From: Nitrososphaerota archaeon
GTDB lineage: Archaea > Thermoproteota > Nitrososphaeria > Nitrososphaerales > CADDZS01
Length of the DNA: 64,000 bases
NCBI GenBank assembly: GCA_013288145.1
Contig: JABDCJ010000007.1
Location: 1 to 64,000, forward strand
Direction of reading: 5' to 3'
The notes under the pieces are model-generated. The model made no database searches. It was not told the DNA's origin and was given only the letters and a program-made list of their open reading frames with translations. Positions within the stretch are counted from its first letter, which is position 1. The number at the start of each line of letters is the position of its first letter. Position numbers and translations under genes: made by a program. Below, in pieces: positions 43,887 to 52,067 of this stretch.

Positions 43887-44233
43887 GAACCATGCGGTTT
43901 ATCTAAAACACAGCTTTGCAAGTTGAGATTGCAAGCACGATTTCGCCAAAAAGGGGTCGAAAGGAAAATCGCGGCGGAGCAAAAAGGCTAAGGGAAAGTC
44001 GAGGTTGCAAAGAAGACATTTGGGGTTCAACAGTCGCTAGAAGATTTCTTTTTCAAGAAATCTTGGTTGCATTTCTTGGCTTCAAAATCGTCCGGATTAT
44101 GACCTAAGAATATAAAATCCCGCTCGCAGACTTTGCGGCCTCACTTGATATACAACCAGAGTGATTTGAATTTTGGAGATACGGAAGCTCGATGGACTCA
44201 ATGTAGTAAGAAGCAAGGAAGTAAAGGGAAAGT
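43887..44233. other. Gap with long hairpin and purine-rich tract
   Basis: 347 nt. A strongly purine-rich stretch (43945-44015) precedes a perfect ten-pair inverted repeat at 44041-44064. A region with GGTTGCAAAGAA and then GGTTGCATTTCTT lies around it. No protein-coding frame is convincing; a small RNA or terminator is possible. Confidence 0.35.
44041..44064. terminator. Perfect ten-pair hairpin
   Basis: AAGATTTCTT-TTTC-AAGAAATCTT. Longest perfect inverted repeat noticed in the window; 155 nt after the stalk gene stop and 170 nt before the Mrr-like gene. Could be a transcription end or part of a small RNA. Confidence 0.4.
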
Positions 44234-45187
44234 ATGAGCGGACTAGTTCTAGTCACAATCTTGTTTTTCATGCTTACAATTCTTCTCTTGATAGCGTCTA
44301 GTTTTTTCCGTTCACCCCATCAACGTCTAAGGGCGTCAACTCTGGCTGAACTCCGCCGTTTATCACCTCGAGGATTTGAGGAAGCAACCGCCTCGCTACT
44401 ATCTGATTTGGGTTATTCTCATGCTCGAGTCATGGGGGGAGCAGGAGATCTTGCACGTGACGTTTCTGCAATCGGCCCGGACAGCGTACCAGTAACTGTT
44501 CAATGCAAGCACTATACAAAACCCGTGAGTTCACCGAACATGCAGTTGTTCATTGGGATGTTGAAGACTGAGTACCAAGGAAGTAGAGGAATTTACGCCA
44601 CGACTTCTAGCTATACCGCTCCAGCGCGAGCGTTAGGTAAGCGACATGGCATAACTCTTTGGGATGGAAACTCACTAGCGCGACTTGTTGTCGAGGCAAG
44701 ACTGAGACGGGAGGCTTCATCGCTATCCTCCGAGCAAAACAACGAGAGGTTGAAGGCAACTTGGCAAAAACAAGCCAGAGAACTATTCGTGGTAATGTTA
44801 GTTACTGCTTTTTTGCCCAGCGTGAACTTTTCGACAATCGGCTCTAGTTCATACGAGGCGCTTGAATGGTTCTGGGGGAGTTATCTTGTACAACCATGTT
44901 GTAGTTCTATTTCATTCTTAGATTTCGGTCCTGTCGGCAAAACCGAAACTGTGGTGTTTGTTATGGCACTGGTCATTTCCATTACTTTCTTTCTAGTCCC
45001 GATGAACCAAAATCTCTCTAGAATAGCATTGATAATTTTCGCTTTCTTGAGTCTTCTGGCGGTGTATGAGATATTTTACCCTTATCAGTTTCCGGATTTT
45101 GTCTATGTGCCCTTGGAGGAGTTCATGGTGTTTGTGTCGTCATTGTTAATCCTCCGTATCTCTAGAATTTTTCGGCAGACGATTTAG
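44234..45187 (+). CDS. Membrane-bound Mrr-like restriction endonuclease
   Basis: 317 aa from an ATG with a GGGAAAGT purine stretch upstream. One N-terminal helix (VTILFFMLTILLLIASSFF), then a Mrr-cat domain: LSPRGFEEATASLLSDLGYS, GGAGDLARDVSAI with the catalytic-type Asp76, VTVQCKHY with Gln90 and Lys92, and YATTSSYTAPARALGKRHGI, LWDGNSLARLV. Three or four more helices follow at the C terminus (~190-315). The nuclease would sit at the cytosolic membrane face, where incoming DNA enters. Mrr proteins usually cut modified DNA; target here unknown. Confidence 0.8.
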   Translation: MSGLVLVTILFFMLTILLLIASSFFRSPHQRLRASTLAELRRLSPRGFEEATASLLSDLGYSHARVMGGAGDLARDVSAIGPDSVPVTVQCKHYTKPVSSPNMQLFIGMLKTEYQGSRGIYATTSSYTAPARALGKRHGITLWDGNSLARLVVEARLRREASSLSSEQNNERLKATWQKQARELFVVMLVTAFLPSVNFSTIGSSSYEALEWFWGSYLVQPCCSSISFLDFGPVGKTETVVFVMALVISITFFLVPMNQNLSRIALIIFAFLSLLAVYEIFYPYQFPDFVYVPLEEFMVFVSSLLILRISRIFRQTI

Positions 45188-45398
45188 AAGCTTGATGACT
45201 TGATTTGTAATCATTTTGAGCGTCATATTGAGTTTGATTAGAAGATGACCTTTAACTAATTATGATTGCAGATCGTAACTGTCTAGCTTTTATTCCCGGC
45301 GACTGCATCCAGAATGTGAACTTTACTTCACATTGATAGCGTGCGGGTACGGATCGAGATAACCCGCTCAAAATCTCGGCACCTTAATAGGAGAGAAC

Positions 45399-46115
45399 TT
45401 GGATGCTCTGTGTGGTATTTTGTGGGTGCGGAAGCCAAAGCTATCGTCTAGGTTTCCCAAAAGCAAGCGCCAGAGGATAATCATTGGTGGCTTGGTCTTT
45501 TTCATTATCACGACTTCTTTCGCAGCCTATTTTGAGCAATACTATCCAAGTTCAACTTTGGTTTCTTTTTATGACGACAATGTCTACGTCGATTTTAATC
45601 TGGTAACTAATGGCTACTTTGGATTGACTCAGGGACAATCATTCCATTTGGTTCCAAAAGCGGTAATTCCGCTACGATCAAACATTGCTGCGATCACTTT
45701 TGACATCAACGGGGTCACTACCTGTGATGTTTACAACACTTCACAAAACGGACCCGGAGTTTACTTCAGCGCTTTACGCACTCTACTCTTGCCATTAATT
45801 GATAATCGTACAAGTGGGTTGTTTGTGTCATCTCAGCAGGCAGGGGGATATTTCGGCTTAGGTAACTGTTTTGTATTTACAGACTCGGGGCAGCTATATC
45901 CGATCATCGGAATAACCTATTCCAACGGGACTACGCTAACTTCTACGTACCCATATTACCCAATCACGGTTCTTTCTCCAACAGAATCTTTTACCGCTCT
46001 AGTGACTATTTCCGGAGTGATTTCGACAATATTCACTATTATTAGCGTGCTTTTGGCGAGCGATAAGAATGAACACCAGATAGTCTATATTGCGACACCT
46101 AATCGATTTTGGTGA
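45399..46115 (+). CDS. Two-helix membrane protein with extracellular domain, unknown
   Basis: 238 aa from a TTG 7-8 nt after GGAGAG. Helix 1 (IIIGGLVFFIITTSFAAYF) and a C-terminal helix (LVTISGVISTIFTIISVLLA) flank an extracellular beta domain of ~145 residues with sequons and two Cys. It follows the Mrr-like gene in the same direction after 211 nt, so it may be its partner, but no motif supports a shared function. Confidence 0.6.
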   Translation: MDALCGILWVRKPKLSSRFPKSKRQRIIIGGLVFFIITTSFAAYFEQYYPSSTLVSFYDDNVYVDFNLVTNGYFGLTQGQSFHLVPKAVIPLRSNIAAITFDINGVTTCDVYNTSQNGPGVYFSALRTLLLPLIDNRTSGLFVSSQQAGGYFGLGNCFVFTDSGQLYPIIGITYSNGTTLTSTYPYYPITVLSPTESFTALVTISGVISTIFTIISVLLASDKNEHQIVYIATPNRFW

Positions 46116-46230
46116 GACCAGAGATTCGCTGTTAGTCGGTCGCGAAAAATTCAACGACGAGAAACTTCCTTGGGAATAGATCACAACTAGTCGTAAAAAG
46201 TGACTCAGGGGATGATGCCTTGCTTCGAGA

Positions 46231-46563
46231 ATGGCTGTCAGAAAATCAAAAACAATTGTTCGAGTGTCATCGTCTCTTCCATGCCGAAAGGATGATGGAA
46301 TCATCGTCACCTTGGTTGAGGGACGGTCTGGAAAGTGTCCTGTTTGTCTGAAGGATGAAAAAATAAGGAACCTTGAAATCAGAGGTAGGTTTCTTGCTTT
46401 GTACATCGTGTGGAGCATCGATTACCTCAGAATAACGAATTATCACGGGCAGGACAGGGAGGCGCGGGACCGGGAAATTGAAAAAGTCAACTCAAAAACT
46501 GAACGCCCCGGACGCCGGAATCCAGGAGATACTTCCGGCGCTGGAAAAATACGCGGAACTTAG
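46231..46563 (+). CDS. Small protein with half a zinc ribbon, probably frameshifted
   Basis: 110 codons. The first ~50 are protein-like and include GKCPVCLKDEKIRNLEIRGR. The remainder is Arg-rich and unlikely. Shifting one base near 46385-46395 gives FLLCTSCGASITSE and a stop, which would complete a CxxC-CxxC zinc ribbon. The gene is therefore probably about 60-65 codons with a one-base error or mutation. Confidence 0.35.
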   Translation: MAVRKSKTIVRVSSSLPCRKDDGIIVTLVEGRSGKCPVCLKDEKIRNLEIRGRFLALYIVWSIDYLRITNYHGQDREARDREIEKVNSKTERPGRRNPGDTSGAGKIRGT

Positions 46564-46603
46564 GAAGACCTTCTCTTGGACAGAAAAGGGGGAGCTTGGT
46601 TGA
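46478..46603 (+). CDS. Very small ORF with a Shine-Dalgarno
   Basis: 41 codons from a TTG about 13 nt after GGGAGG: KKSTQKLNAPDAGIQEILPA then LEKYAELRKTFSWTEKGELG. The composition is amphipathic and looks genuine, but size and weak spacing keep it uncertain. It lies between the zinc-ribbon fragment and the integrase. Confidence 0.3.
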   Translation: MKKSTQKLNAPDAGIQEILPALEKYAELRKTFSWTEKGELG

Positions 46604-46676
46604 TAGATGATAGCTCAAACGGAAGCATGAACGGTATGCGAACTCGGAAGATATGGTGGACCACCCATTCGGAGAG

Positions 46677-47960
46677 TCAGAACGGAACGCGCATAACAAC
46701 TTCACCATTTGGTAGCGCGGCCACAAATTCAAAGCCCTGACTGATATGGTTGCCAACTTCGCCGACAGGAATCACTTTCTGTTTTGAGCCGTTATTCGCC
46801 ATGATGCCGAGAATCTTTCCTCGAAGCATCTTCTGAAAATCATCGTCAGAAGTCTCTGAAAGATCAATTTTTCCGATTTCCTCCTTTTTGAAGCCGGCCA
46901 CGACGAGTAACTGTTCTCTGAAGGACTCTTTCATCTCTGCAGCGCTGGTCAGTGTCCCTTCGGTTTTCGTTATGGTCAGAGAAGGAATCGCTTTGGAATA
47001 TTCCTCAGCCAGCTCCTCGATTGTTGGTTTCATATAGCTCGCAGTCACGCCTGTTGAGTGCCCCATCATCAGTTCAACGTAGATGGATTTCGTAAAGCGC
47101 TCGCATTGAGACTTGAAGAATTTTCTGAAACCGTGTGCCTGCTTGATCTCGTATTTGGTGAACTCCTTTCCGGCAATCGCGTGTACGTCCTTGTCCCTAT
47201 TTCCCAGTTCCTTCCACAGTTCACCGAGCTTGTTCCGGACTACTTTGGAGTTCAGTGCGCGGGGGATAGCCGGCGAGCCGGCTGATGCTTTTCTAGAGTT
47301 TAGGGTCGTCGAGATGAGGGGCGACTTTTTGGATATTTTTTCTCCTGCGTTTTCTCGAAGCTTTCTGTATTCAAGTAGACTTTCGTAACACTCTGGTGAA
47401 AGGAAAGTCCAGTACTCTTCTGGTTCTCCCGAATAAATTCTGAGCTTTGCAAACTCGTATTTTCCAGAATTGAACGGTTCCACATCTCCCCAAGTCAGAT
47501 AGTCGAGCGCCCCTATCCTAATTCCCGAACTTGCCAAGAGTAGGATTACTGACTTCATTTTGAGATCTGCATGAAGAATGAGTTTTCTGATTTCGTCCGT
47601 TGTCGGAGGACGGTCGTTTCCCGAGCGCTTTGCAGGTGGCAGTACTCTGTTAATCTTCTTCCAGTTTACTTTCTCCGCATCGTTCATTTCAAGAAGGAGT
47701 TTTATCGAGTCGCGCGCCATGTGCAGGGTGGATCCGCTCGCTCCTTCCTTTTTTCTCGACTCGACGTAATCCAATAATAGGCTGTCAACCTTTGCGGGCT
47801 TGCTTTTCGCGAGACTAACAAAGTCGTCAACCCCCAAGTTGCAAAAATCCAGAAAGTGGCGAAGCTTGATACAGTAATTTTCCTTCGTTTGTTCGCTTTT
47901 GAAGCTCGCATAGAAGGGCTTCAGGCTTTCGCCCTTGAGGTCGTCGTACACCCTGCGCAT
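46677..47960 (-). CDS. Tyrosine recombinase (integrase) of the integrated element
   Basis: 427 aa. An N-terminal core-binding domain (YCIKLRHFLDFCN, VDDFVSLA) precedes the catalytic domain with Arg148 (SSGIRIGAL), His276 and Arg279 (QAHGFRKFF), His301 (MMGHSTGV) and the nucleophile Tyr309 (TASYMKP). A ~115-residue C-terminal extension ends QKVIPVGEVGNHISQGFEFV and LPNGEVVMRVP, a tail common to archaeal integrases. Its start is 60 nt from the 3' end of tRNA-Phe, the expected attachment site. Uninterrupted, so integration does not split this gene (unlike SSV1). Confidence 0.9.
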   Translation of the reverse strand: MRRVYDDLKGESLKPFYASFKSEQTKENYCIKLRHFLDFCNLGVDDFVSLAKSKPAKVDSLLLDYVESRKKEGASGSTLHMARDSIKLLLEMNDAEKVNWKKINRVLPPAKRSGNDRPPTTDEIRKLILHADLKMKSVILLLASSGIRIGALDYLTWGDVEPFNSGKYEFAKLRIYSGEPEEYWTFLSPECYESLLEYRKLRENAGEKISKKSPLISTTLNSRKASAGSPAIPRALNSKVVRNKLGELWKELGNRDKDVHAIAGKEFTKYEIKQAHGFRKFFKSQCERFTKSIYVELMMGHSTGVTASYMKPTIEELAEEYSKAIPSLTITKTEGTLTSAAEMKESFREQLLVVAGFKKEEIGKIDLSETSDDDFQKMLRGKILGIMANNGSKQKVIPVGEVGNHISQGFEFVAALPNGEVVMRVPF

Positions 47961-47984
47961 GGTGGGGTGTCATCAGACCCTAAT

Positions 47985-47997
47985 CTAATAAAATTAG
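47985..47997. promoter_or_regulatory. Inverted repeat between integrase and tRNA-Phe
   Basis: CTAAT-AAA-ATTAG, perfect. Lies between the tRNA 3' end and the integrase start; may be a recombinase arm or control site, or the T-rich end (minus strand CTAATTTTATTAG) of the tRNA transcript. Confidence 0.35.
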
Positions 47998-48019
47998 TGT
48001 ATTTGGACATGTTTAGGAG

Positions 48020-48118
48020 TGCCGAGGGTGTGACTTGAACACACGACAGCCCGGTCTTCAGCTTCACCAAGAAATTACGATTTCCTTCGGGTGCTCTCCC
48101 AGGCTGAGCTACCTCGGC
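48020..48118 (-). tRNA. tRNA-Phe (GAA) with 25-nt intron at noncanonical position 30/31
   Basis: On the minus strand: acceptor GCCGAGG/CCTCGGC, D arm GCTC-AGCCTGGGA-GAGC, T arm GTGTG-TTCAAGT-CACAC, discriminator A, no encoded CCA. The anticodon loop reads CTGAAGA, so anticodon GAA, tRNA-Phe. The anticodon stem is only restored (CCCGG/CCGGG) if 25 nt (48063-48087) are removed between positions 30 and 31. That intron can itself fold (AAGgAAAT/ATTTCTT). The gene is the probable integration target of the element to its left, whose integrase lies 60 nt away. Confidence 0.85.
48063..48087 (-). other. Putative tRNA-Phe intron
   Basis: 25 nt, begins AAGGAAATCG on the minus strand and ends GTGAA. Removal gives a normal five-pair anticodon stem; a canonical 37/38 intron does not. 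A clean bulge-helix-bulge was not obvious by eye, so the exact ends are inferred from the stem. Confidence 0.6.
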
Positions 48119-48247
48119 AGAGAACGGAGTAAGTGGGCTAACAACTTCTGAATTCTCGATTTAAGAGTGTTGTCGGAGATTTCCAAAGGAAAGCGGTAAG
48201 TAGCCATTCCGTGCAATTTTGATCTTGCCTAGCAGAGGCCATATTTT

Positions 48248-48655
48248 TTGATCGAGATCCGCACAGACGACATTTCAGAAAAGCAGCTAGCGCAGATTGC
48301 TCTAGAGATTCAGCATCGCTGGGAAGTCCCGACTTTTGTAAAGATGCACGAGATCATGGTTGCTGAAGATGATTTAGAACCAGCTCAATCACACGAACTG
48401 ATCAGGGATTTCGAAAACGGACTGTCGATAATTTTTGAGAATCTCGAGATCACTCCAACGTTCAGAGTGCTGAGAACTGGAAAACTGCGTTACCAAATTG
48501 ACAGGATCCCTGGAAGCGAGCTTCCGACTTGGATGCATGAAATAGAGCAGACGCCCAAGGTGCCGGAGGGAGTTTTTGAATGTCTCCATTGCGGAAGAAG
48601 ATTCCCTACGGAGATCCAGCTTTCGCTTCACACGAAGTTACATTACATCATGTAA
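48248..48655 (+). CDS. Protein with C-terminal C2H2 zinc finger
   Basis: 135 aa from a TTG (the nearest in-frame start). The first ~110 residues form an alpha/beta domain (EIRTDDISEKQLAQIALEIQ start) with no recognised fold. The end, FECLHCGRRFPTEIQLSLHT followed by KLH, is a C2H2 finger (Cys-x2-Cys, ~12 residues, His-x3-His), common in archaeal housekeeping-type small proteins. First chromosomal gene beyond the tRNA; transcribed away from it. Confidence 0.65.
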   Translation: MIEIRTDDISEKQLAQIALEIQHRWEVPTFVKMHEIMVAEDDLEPAQSHELIRDFENGLSIIFENLEITPTFRVLRTGKLRYQIDRIPGSELPTWMHEIEQTPKVPEGVFECLHCGRRFPTEIQLSLHTKLHYIM

Positions 48656-48720
48656 CCCATTGCCACGATTAGCCTAAAAGGGCTGATCCGAAACTGCTTC
48701 GGAGCGTGGTGATAGCTTGA

Positions 48721-49242
48721 ATGGCTCTTGACTTGGCGATTCTTCAACTACTGATCGGCTCAATCATAATTTTGGCTGGTTCATGGCTGATCACTTTTTC
48801 CCTCGGAAAATTGATTCGCGGGATTGCGACAAGGGCCGGGGCATCACATGCCGTAATTCAAAACATAAGCGATGTTATGTTCGTTATCTGGGTTGTAATA
48901 GCAATCTCGGGAGTAGCCACGTTCACAGGTCTTGCCTCAGTCTTTGCAGCGCTGACTGTATCCGGACTCGTGGGCCTGGTAATTACACTCGCTCTCCAGA
49001 CGACAATTTCTAACGTTATTTCCGGAATATTTCTTCTAAGCGAGGGTAGCATAAGGGCTGACGATGAAATAGAATTTGGCGGGGTTCGGGGTATTGTTGT
49101 CAAGACCGCCCTCCGTAATACATGGATCCGGACGAAGGAGGGAAAATTCGTCGTCATCGGGAACACGACACTTTCCGGCGGACCGCTCATAAATCACTCC
49201 GCGACCGAGCGGTTGAATCGAAAAGTTATGTCCGATTTATGA
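48721..49242 (+). CDS. Small MscS-family mechanosensitive channel
   Basis: 173 aa. Three helices (residues ~5-28, 48-70, 75-100) with the pore-helix-like LVGLVITLALQTTISNVISG, then the beta domain GSIRADDEIEFGGVRGIVVK and TKEGKFVVIGNTTLSGGPLI. It matches the MscS core but stops right after the beta domain and lacks the alpha/beta C terminus, so it is a minimal member. Probably relieves osmotic pressure. Confidence 0.85.
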   Translation: MALDLAILQLLIGSIIILAGSWLITFSLGKLIRGIATRAGASHAVIQNISDVMFVIWVVIAISGVATFTGLASVFAALTVSGLVGLVITLALQTTISNVISGIFLLSEGSIRADDEIEFGGVRGIVVKTALRNTWIRTKEGKFVVIGNTTLSGGPLINHSATERLNRKVMSDL

Positions 49243-49301
49243 TAGCAAATTGCAATAGTTGAAAGCCTAAATACGGAAATGGAATCTTAACAAGTCTCGA
49301 T

Positions 49302-49622
49302 TTGTCTTCAAATAATGAACGGTTAGACGAGCTCGAGTACAAGATCGAAAAGCTCCACGAGTTAGTGGTCGATCCACGGAGGACTCACGTCAACCACGTG
49401 ATTTTGGACTATAATCTTTCAAGGCACGAGGTGAACAAGATTTTCGGACTATTGGATGAACTATCAAGTAGAGGCGGGAAAATTGAGGTGCCTGAATTCG
49501 AGTCGATGATTTACGATGAGATTTCTAGATTAAGAGGAGACAACGTTTTTGTAAACTCGCTCATACGAACGCTGGAAGAAGACGGCAAATATCCCGATTT
49601 TTTCAAGAATCTTCAGAGATAG
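49302..49622 (+). CDS. Conserved-looking small helical protein
   Basis: 106 aa from a TTG. A short coiled coil ([20 protein letters not shown]) leads into helix-turn-helix-like helices ([20 protein letters not shown]). No family recognised. Its last codons overlap the end of lipA on the other strand by 20 nt. Confidence 0.6.
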   Translation: MSSNNERLDELEYKIEKLHELVVDPRRTHVNHVILDYNLSRHEVNKIFGLLDELSSRGGKIEVPEFESMIYDEISRLRGDNVFVNSLIRTLEEDGKYPDFFKNLQR

Positions 49623-50517
49623 CAATTTTTCCCTTTCGAATAATGTTCTCCATGAAGAACTCTCCCGCGCGGTATGAAGTCCGAACCAAAGGACCGCTGG
49701 CAACATAGCTGAATCCGAGGGACTCGCCCATTTCCCGGAATTCGTCAAACTTTGAAGGTGGCACGTATCTCTCAACTTCTAGATGCCAGCTAGACGGGCG
49801 CAGGTACTGACCAATTGCGAGTACATCAACGCCGATATCTCGAAGGTCTATCATAGATTGCTTGATCTCTTCGTCCGTCTCCCCCAGTCCAAGCATCAAA
49901 GATGATTTTGTGTAAATCGAAGAGTCGAACTCTTTGATTGATTTCAGGACTGCAAGTGATTGTTTATAGTTCGCACGCCCGTCCCTCGCCCTTCTCTGCA
50001 ATCGCTCGACGGTTTCGATGTTGTGGGCAAATACATCTGGATGTGTGTTAGCTATAGTCTTTACCGCTTTTAGGTCCCCTCTGAAATCCGGCGTAAGTAC
50101 TTCGATCAGCAGCCCCGGATTTCTTTCCTTCGTCTCGATAATCGTTTGAGCAAAGTGTCCGGCTCCACCGTCTGGTAAATCATCCCTGTCTACAGATGTC
50201 AGAACAACGTAAGATAGATTCATTTGTTTTAGGGCGATTGCGATCTTGACAGGTTCCAGCTCGTCCACGATTAGGTTTGGGTTTCCGCTTTTCACGGCGC
50301 AGAACCTGCAGCCGCGCGTGCACGTGTCACCGAGAAGCATGAATGTGGCTGTACCTCCTCCCCAGCACTCTCCAATGTTCGGACAGTGAGCCTCTTCGCA
50401 AACCGTGTGAAGGCCCAGATCATGGGACAGGACTTTGAGTCGCTTGTAATTCTCGCCCGACGGCATCTTGACTTTCAGCCATTCGGGCTTTGGCGAGAGT
50501 GAGGCTTTCTGCAACAA
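49603..50517 (-). CDS. lipA: Lipoyl synthase
   Basis: 304 aa from a TTG. LipA signatures: [12 protein letters not shown] (Cys40, 45, 51) binding the auxiliary 4Fe-4S cluster and CTRGCRFC (Cys66, 70, 73) for the radical-SAM cluster, then [20 protein letters not shown] and GLGETDEEI. It inserts two sulfurs into protein-bound octanoyl groups to make lipoyl cofactor for 2-oxoacid dehydrogenases or the glycine cleavage system. The C-terminal RTSY motif ends the domain. Divergent from the aminotransferase at 50715. No lipB/lplA nearby. Confidence 0.95.
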   Translation of the reverse strand: MLQKASLSPKPEWLKVKMPSGENYKRLKVLSHDLGLHTVCEEAHCPNIGECWGGGTATFMLLGDTCTRGCRFCAVKSGNPNLIVDELEPVKIAIALKQMNLSYVVLTSVDRDDLPDGGAGHFAQTIIETKERNPGLLIEVLTPDFRGDLKAVKTIANTHPDVFAHNIETVERLQRRARDGRANYKQSLAVLKSIKEFDSSIYTKSSLMLGLGETDEEIKQSMIDLRDIGVDVLAIGQYLRPSSWHLEVERYVPPSKFDEFREMGESLGFSYVASGPLVRTSYRAGEFFMENIIRKGKIAISEDS

Positions 50518-50714
50518 ATTTCGACCGATTTAGATTGTCCATCTTACCTGAGAAGAAATCGACCTGCGATTGGGTTCATTATAAATATCCTGTAATGACA
50601 GCCATTTCCGCGCCGCGAGAGAATCTATGATTAATCAACGATCTCGAATCGCTAAAAGCGTTACTTGTTTGCTTACTGATCTAATTGAAGAAACCTTGAG
50701 CGAGGAAGAAATTC

Positions 50715-52064
50715 ATGGGTGCAATTAAGATCAAGAGCGTTCCACCCGGCCCAAAGGCAAGGAAGGTTGTTTCCGATACCAAGAAGTTGCTCTCCCCCTC
50801 GATCGCAAGAAACTATCCACTGGTCATTGAATCGGCTCATGATTGCCTAGTAAACGATGTCGATGGAAATCAGTACATAGATTTCAATTCCGGAATTGCA
50901 GTCTTGAATGTGGGTTCTACCAACGAAGCAGTGGTCAAAGCTGCTACTCAGCAGCTCGAAAAATTCACACATTATTCGTACACAGATTTCTACTACGAGG
51001 ATATCGACGACCTTGCAGAAAAATTGTGCAAGATTTTTCCAGGTGATTCAAGAAAGCGTTACCAGGTTTTCTACGGCAACTCTGGGGCGGAAGCAAACGA
51101 AGCAGCGATGAAGCTTGCAAGGTATCACACGAGGCGTCCCAGGTATTTGGCTTACACGAGCGCATTTCACGGCAGGACAATGGGAACCGTTTCTCTTACT
51201 GCAAGCAAGCCAGTTCAGGTGAGAGGCTTTTCTCCGCTGTTATCTTCCGTCGAACATGTCCCGTACCCTTACTGTTATCGTTGCCCGCTGAAACTGGAAT
51301 ATCCTAGTTGTGGGATTGCATGCATTGACTACATCCAGGAACAGTACTTTGACAAATATGTTCCACCTGAAGAAGTGGCTGCTTTTTTCATAGAATCGAT
51401 CCAGGGAGAAGGAGGATACGTGATTCCTCCGGATGATTACTTTGCTGAACTCTTCAAGCGATTCCGGAAATACGGGATTCTCTTTGTCGCTGATGAGGTC
51501 CAGTCCGGCATGGGGAGGACAGGGAAGTGGTTCGGAATTGAACACTTTGGAGTTTCGCCGGACATGATTACACTCGCTAAAGCTCTCTCCGGTGGTTTGC
51601 CAATTGGCGCTATGATTGCAGATGCTTCACTCATGACTTGGGAACCGGGTTCTCACGCAAGCACATTCGGCGGGAATCCTGTTTCAGCTGCCGCAGCTCT
51701 TGCTGTCATAGATTTCATCGAGAAAAACGACCTGATGGGGAACGCAAGAAAGCAGGGTGAATACCTCAAATCAGTTTTCGAGGAATGGAAAGAAAAGTAC
51801 GAAATCATAGGAGACGTCCGAGGAAAGGGTCTTATGATCGGAGTCGAGATTGTCAAGGATAAGAAATCAAAGGCGTTCGCTCCGGAGCTGACTGAGGAAA
51901 TTGTCTCGAAAACGTGGAAAAATGGGGTGCTTCTAATCACATGCGGACGGTCGACTTTGAGGATTGCTCCGCCACTGACGATAACCAGGGAACTTATCGA
52001 CGAAGCACTGCCGGTAATCGAGAATGCAATAAAGGAAACAAATGGAAAAAGAAAACCCAGATAA
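50715..52064 (+). CDS. Class III PLP-dependent aminotransferase (or amino-acid racemase)
   Basis: 449 aa from an ATG after GAGGAAG. Fold type I: NSGAEANEAAMKLARYHTRR, AFHGRTMG, the cofactor Asp in LFVADEVQSGMGRTGKWFG and the Lys in TLAKALSGGLPIG. Length and the CYRCPLKLEYPSCGIACIDY insert are like archaeal 4-aminobutyrate/ornithine aminotransferase homologues, some of which prove to be racemases, so the substrate is open. Likely an amino-acid or polyamine catabolic enzyme. Tail-to-tail with the methyltransferase at 52068. Confidence 0.9.
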   Translation: MGAIKIKSVPPGPKARKVVSDTKKLLSPSIARNYPLVIESAHDCLVNDVDGNQYIDFNSGIAVLNVGSTNEAVVKAATQQLEKFTHYSYTDFYYEDIDDLAEKLCKIFPGDSRKRYQVFYGNSGAEANEAAMKLARYHTRRPRYLAYTSAFHGRTMGTVSLTASKPVQVRGFSPLLSSVEHVPYPYCYRCPLKLEYPSCGIACIDYIQEQYFDKYVPPEEVAAFFIESIQGEGGYVIPPDDYFAELFKRFRKYGILFVADEVQSGMGRTGKWFGIEHFGVSPDMITLAKALSGGLPIGAMIADASLMTWEPGSHASTFGGNPVSAAAALAVIDFIEKNDLMGNARKQGEYLKSVFEEWKEKYEIIGDVRGKGLMIGVEIVKDKKSKAFAPELTEEIVSKTWKNGVLLITCGRSTLRIAPPLTITRELIDEALPVIENAIKETNGKRKPR

Positions 52065-52067
52065 CCT

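Noticed and set aside
1..47000. Left attachment site (second copy of the tRNA-Phe 3' end)
   Set aside because: No matching copy of the T-arm/acceptor sequence was found by eye; it may lie outside the window.
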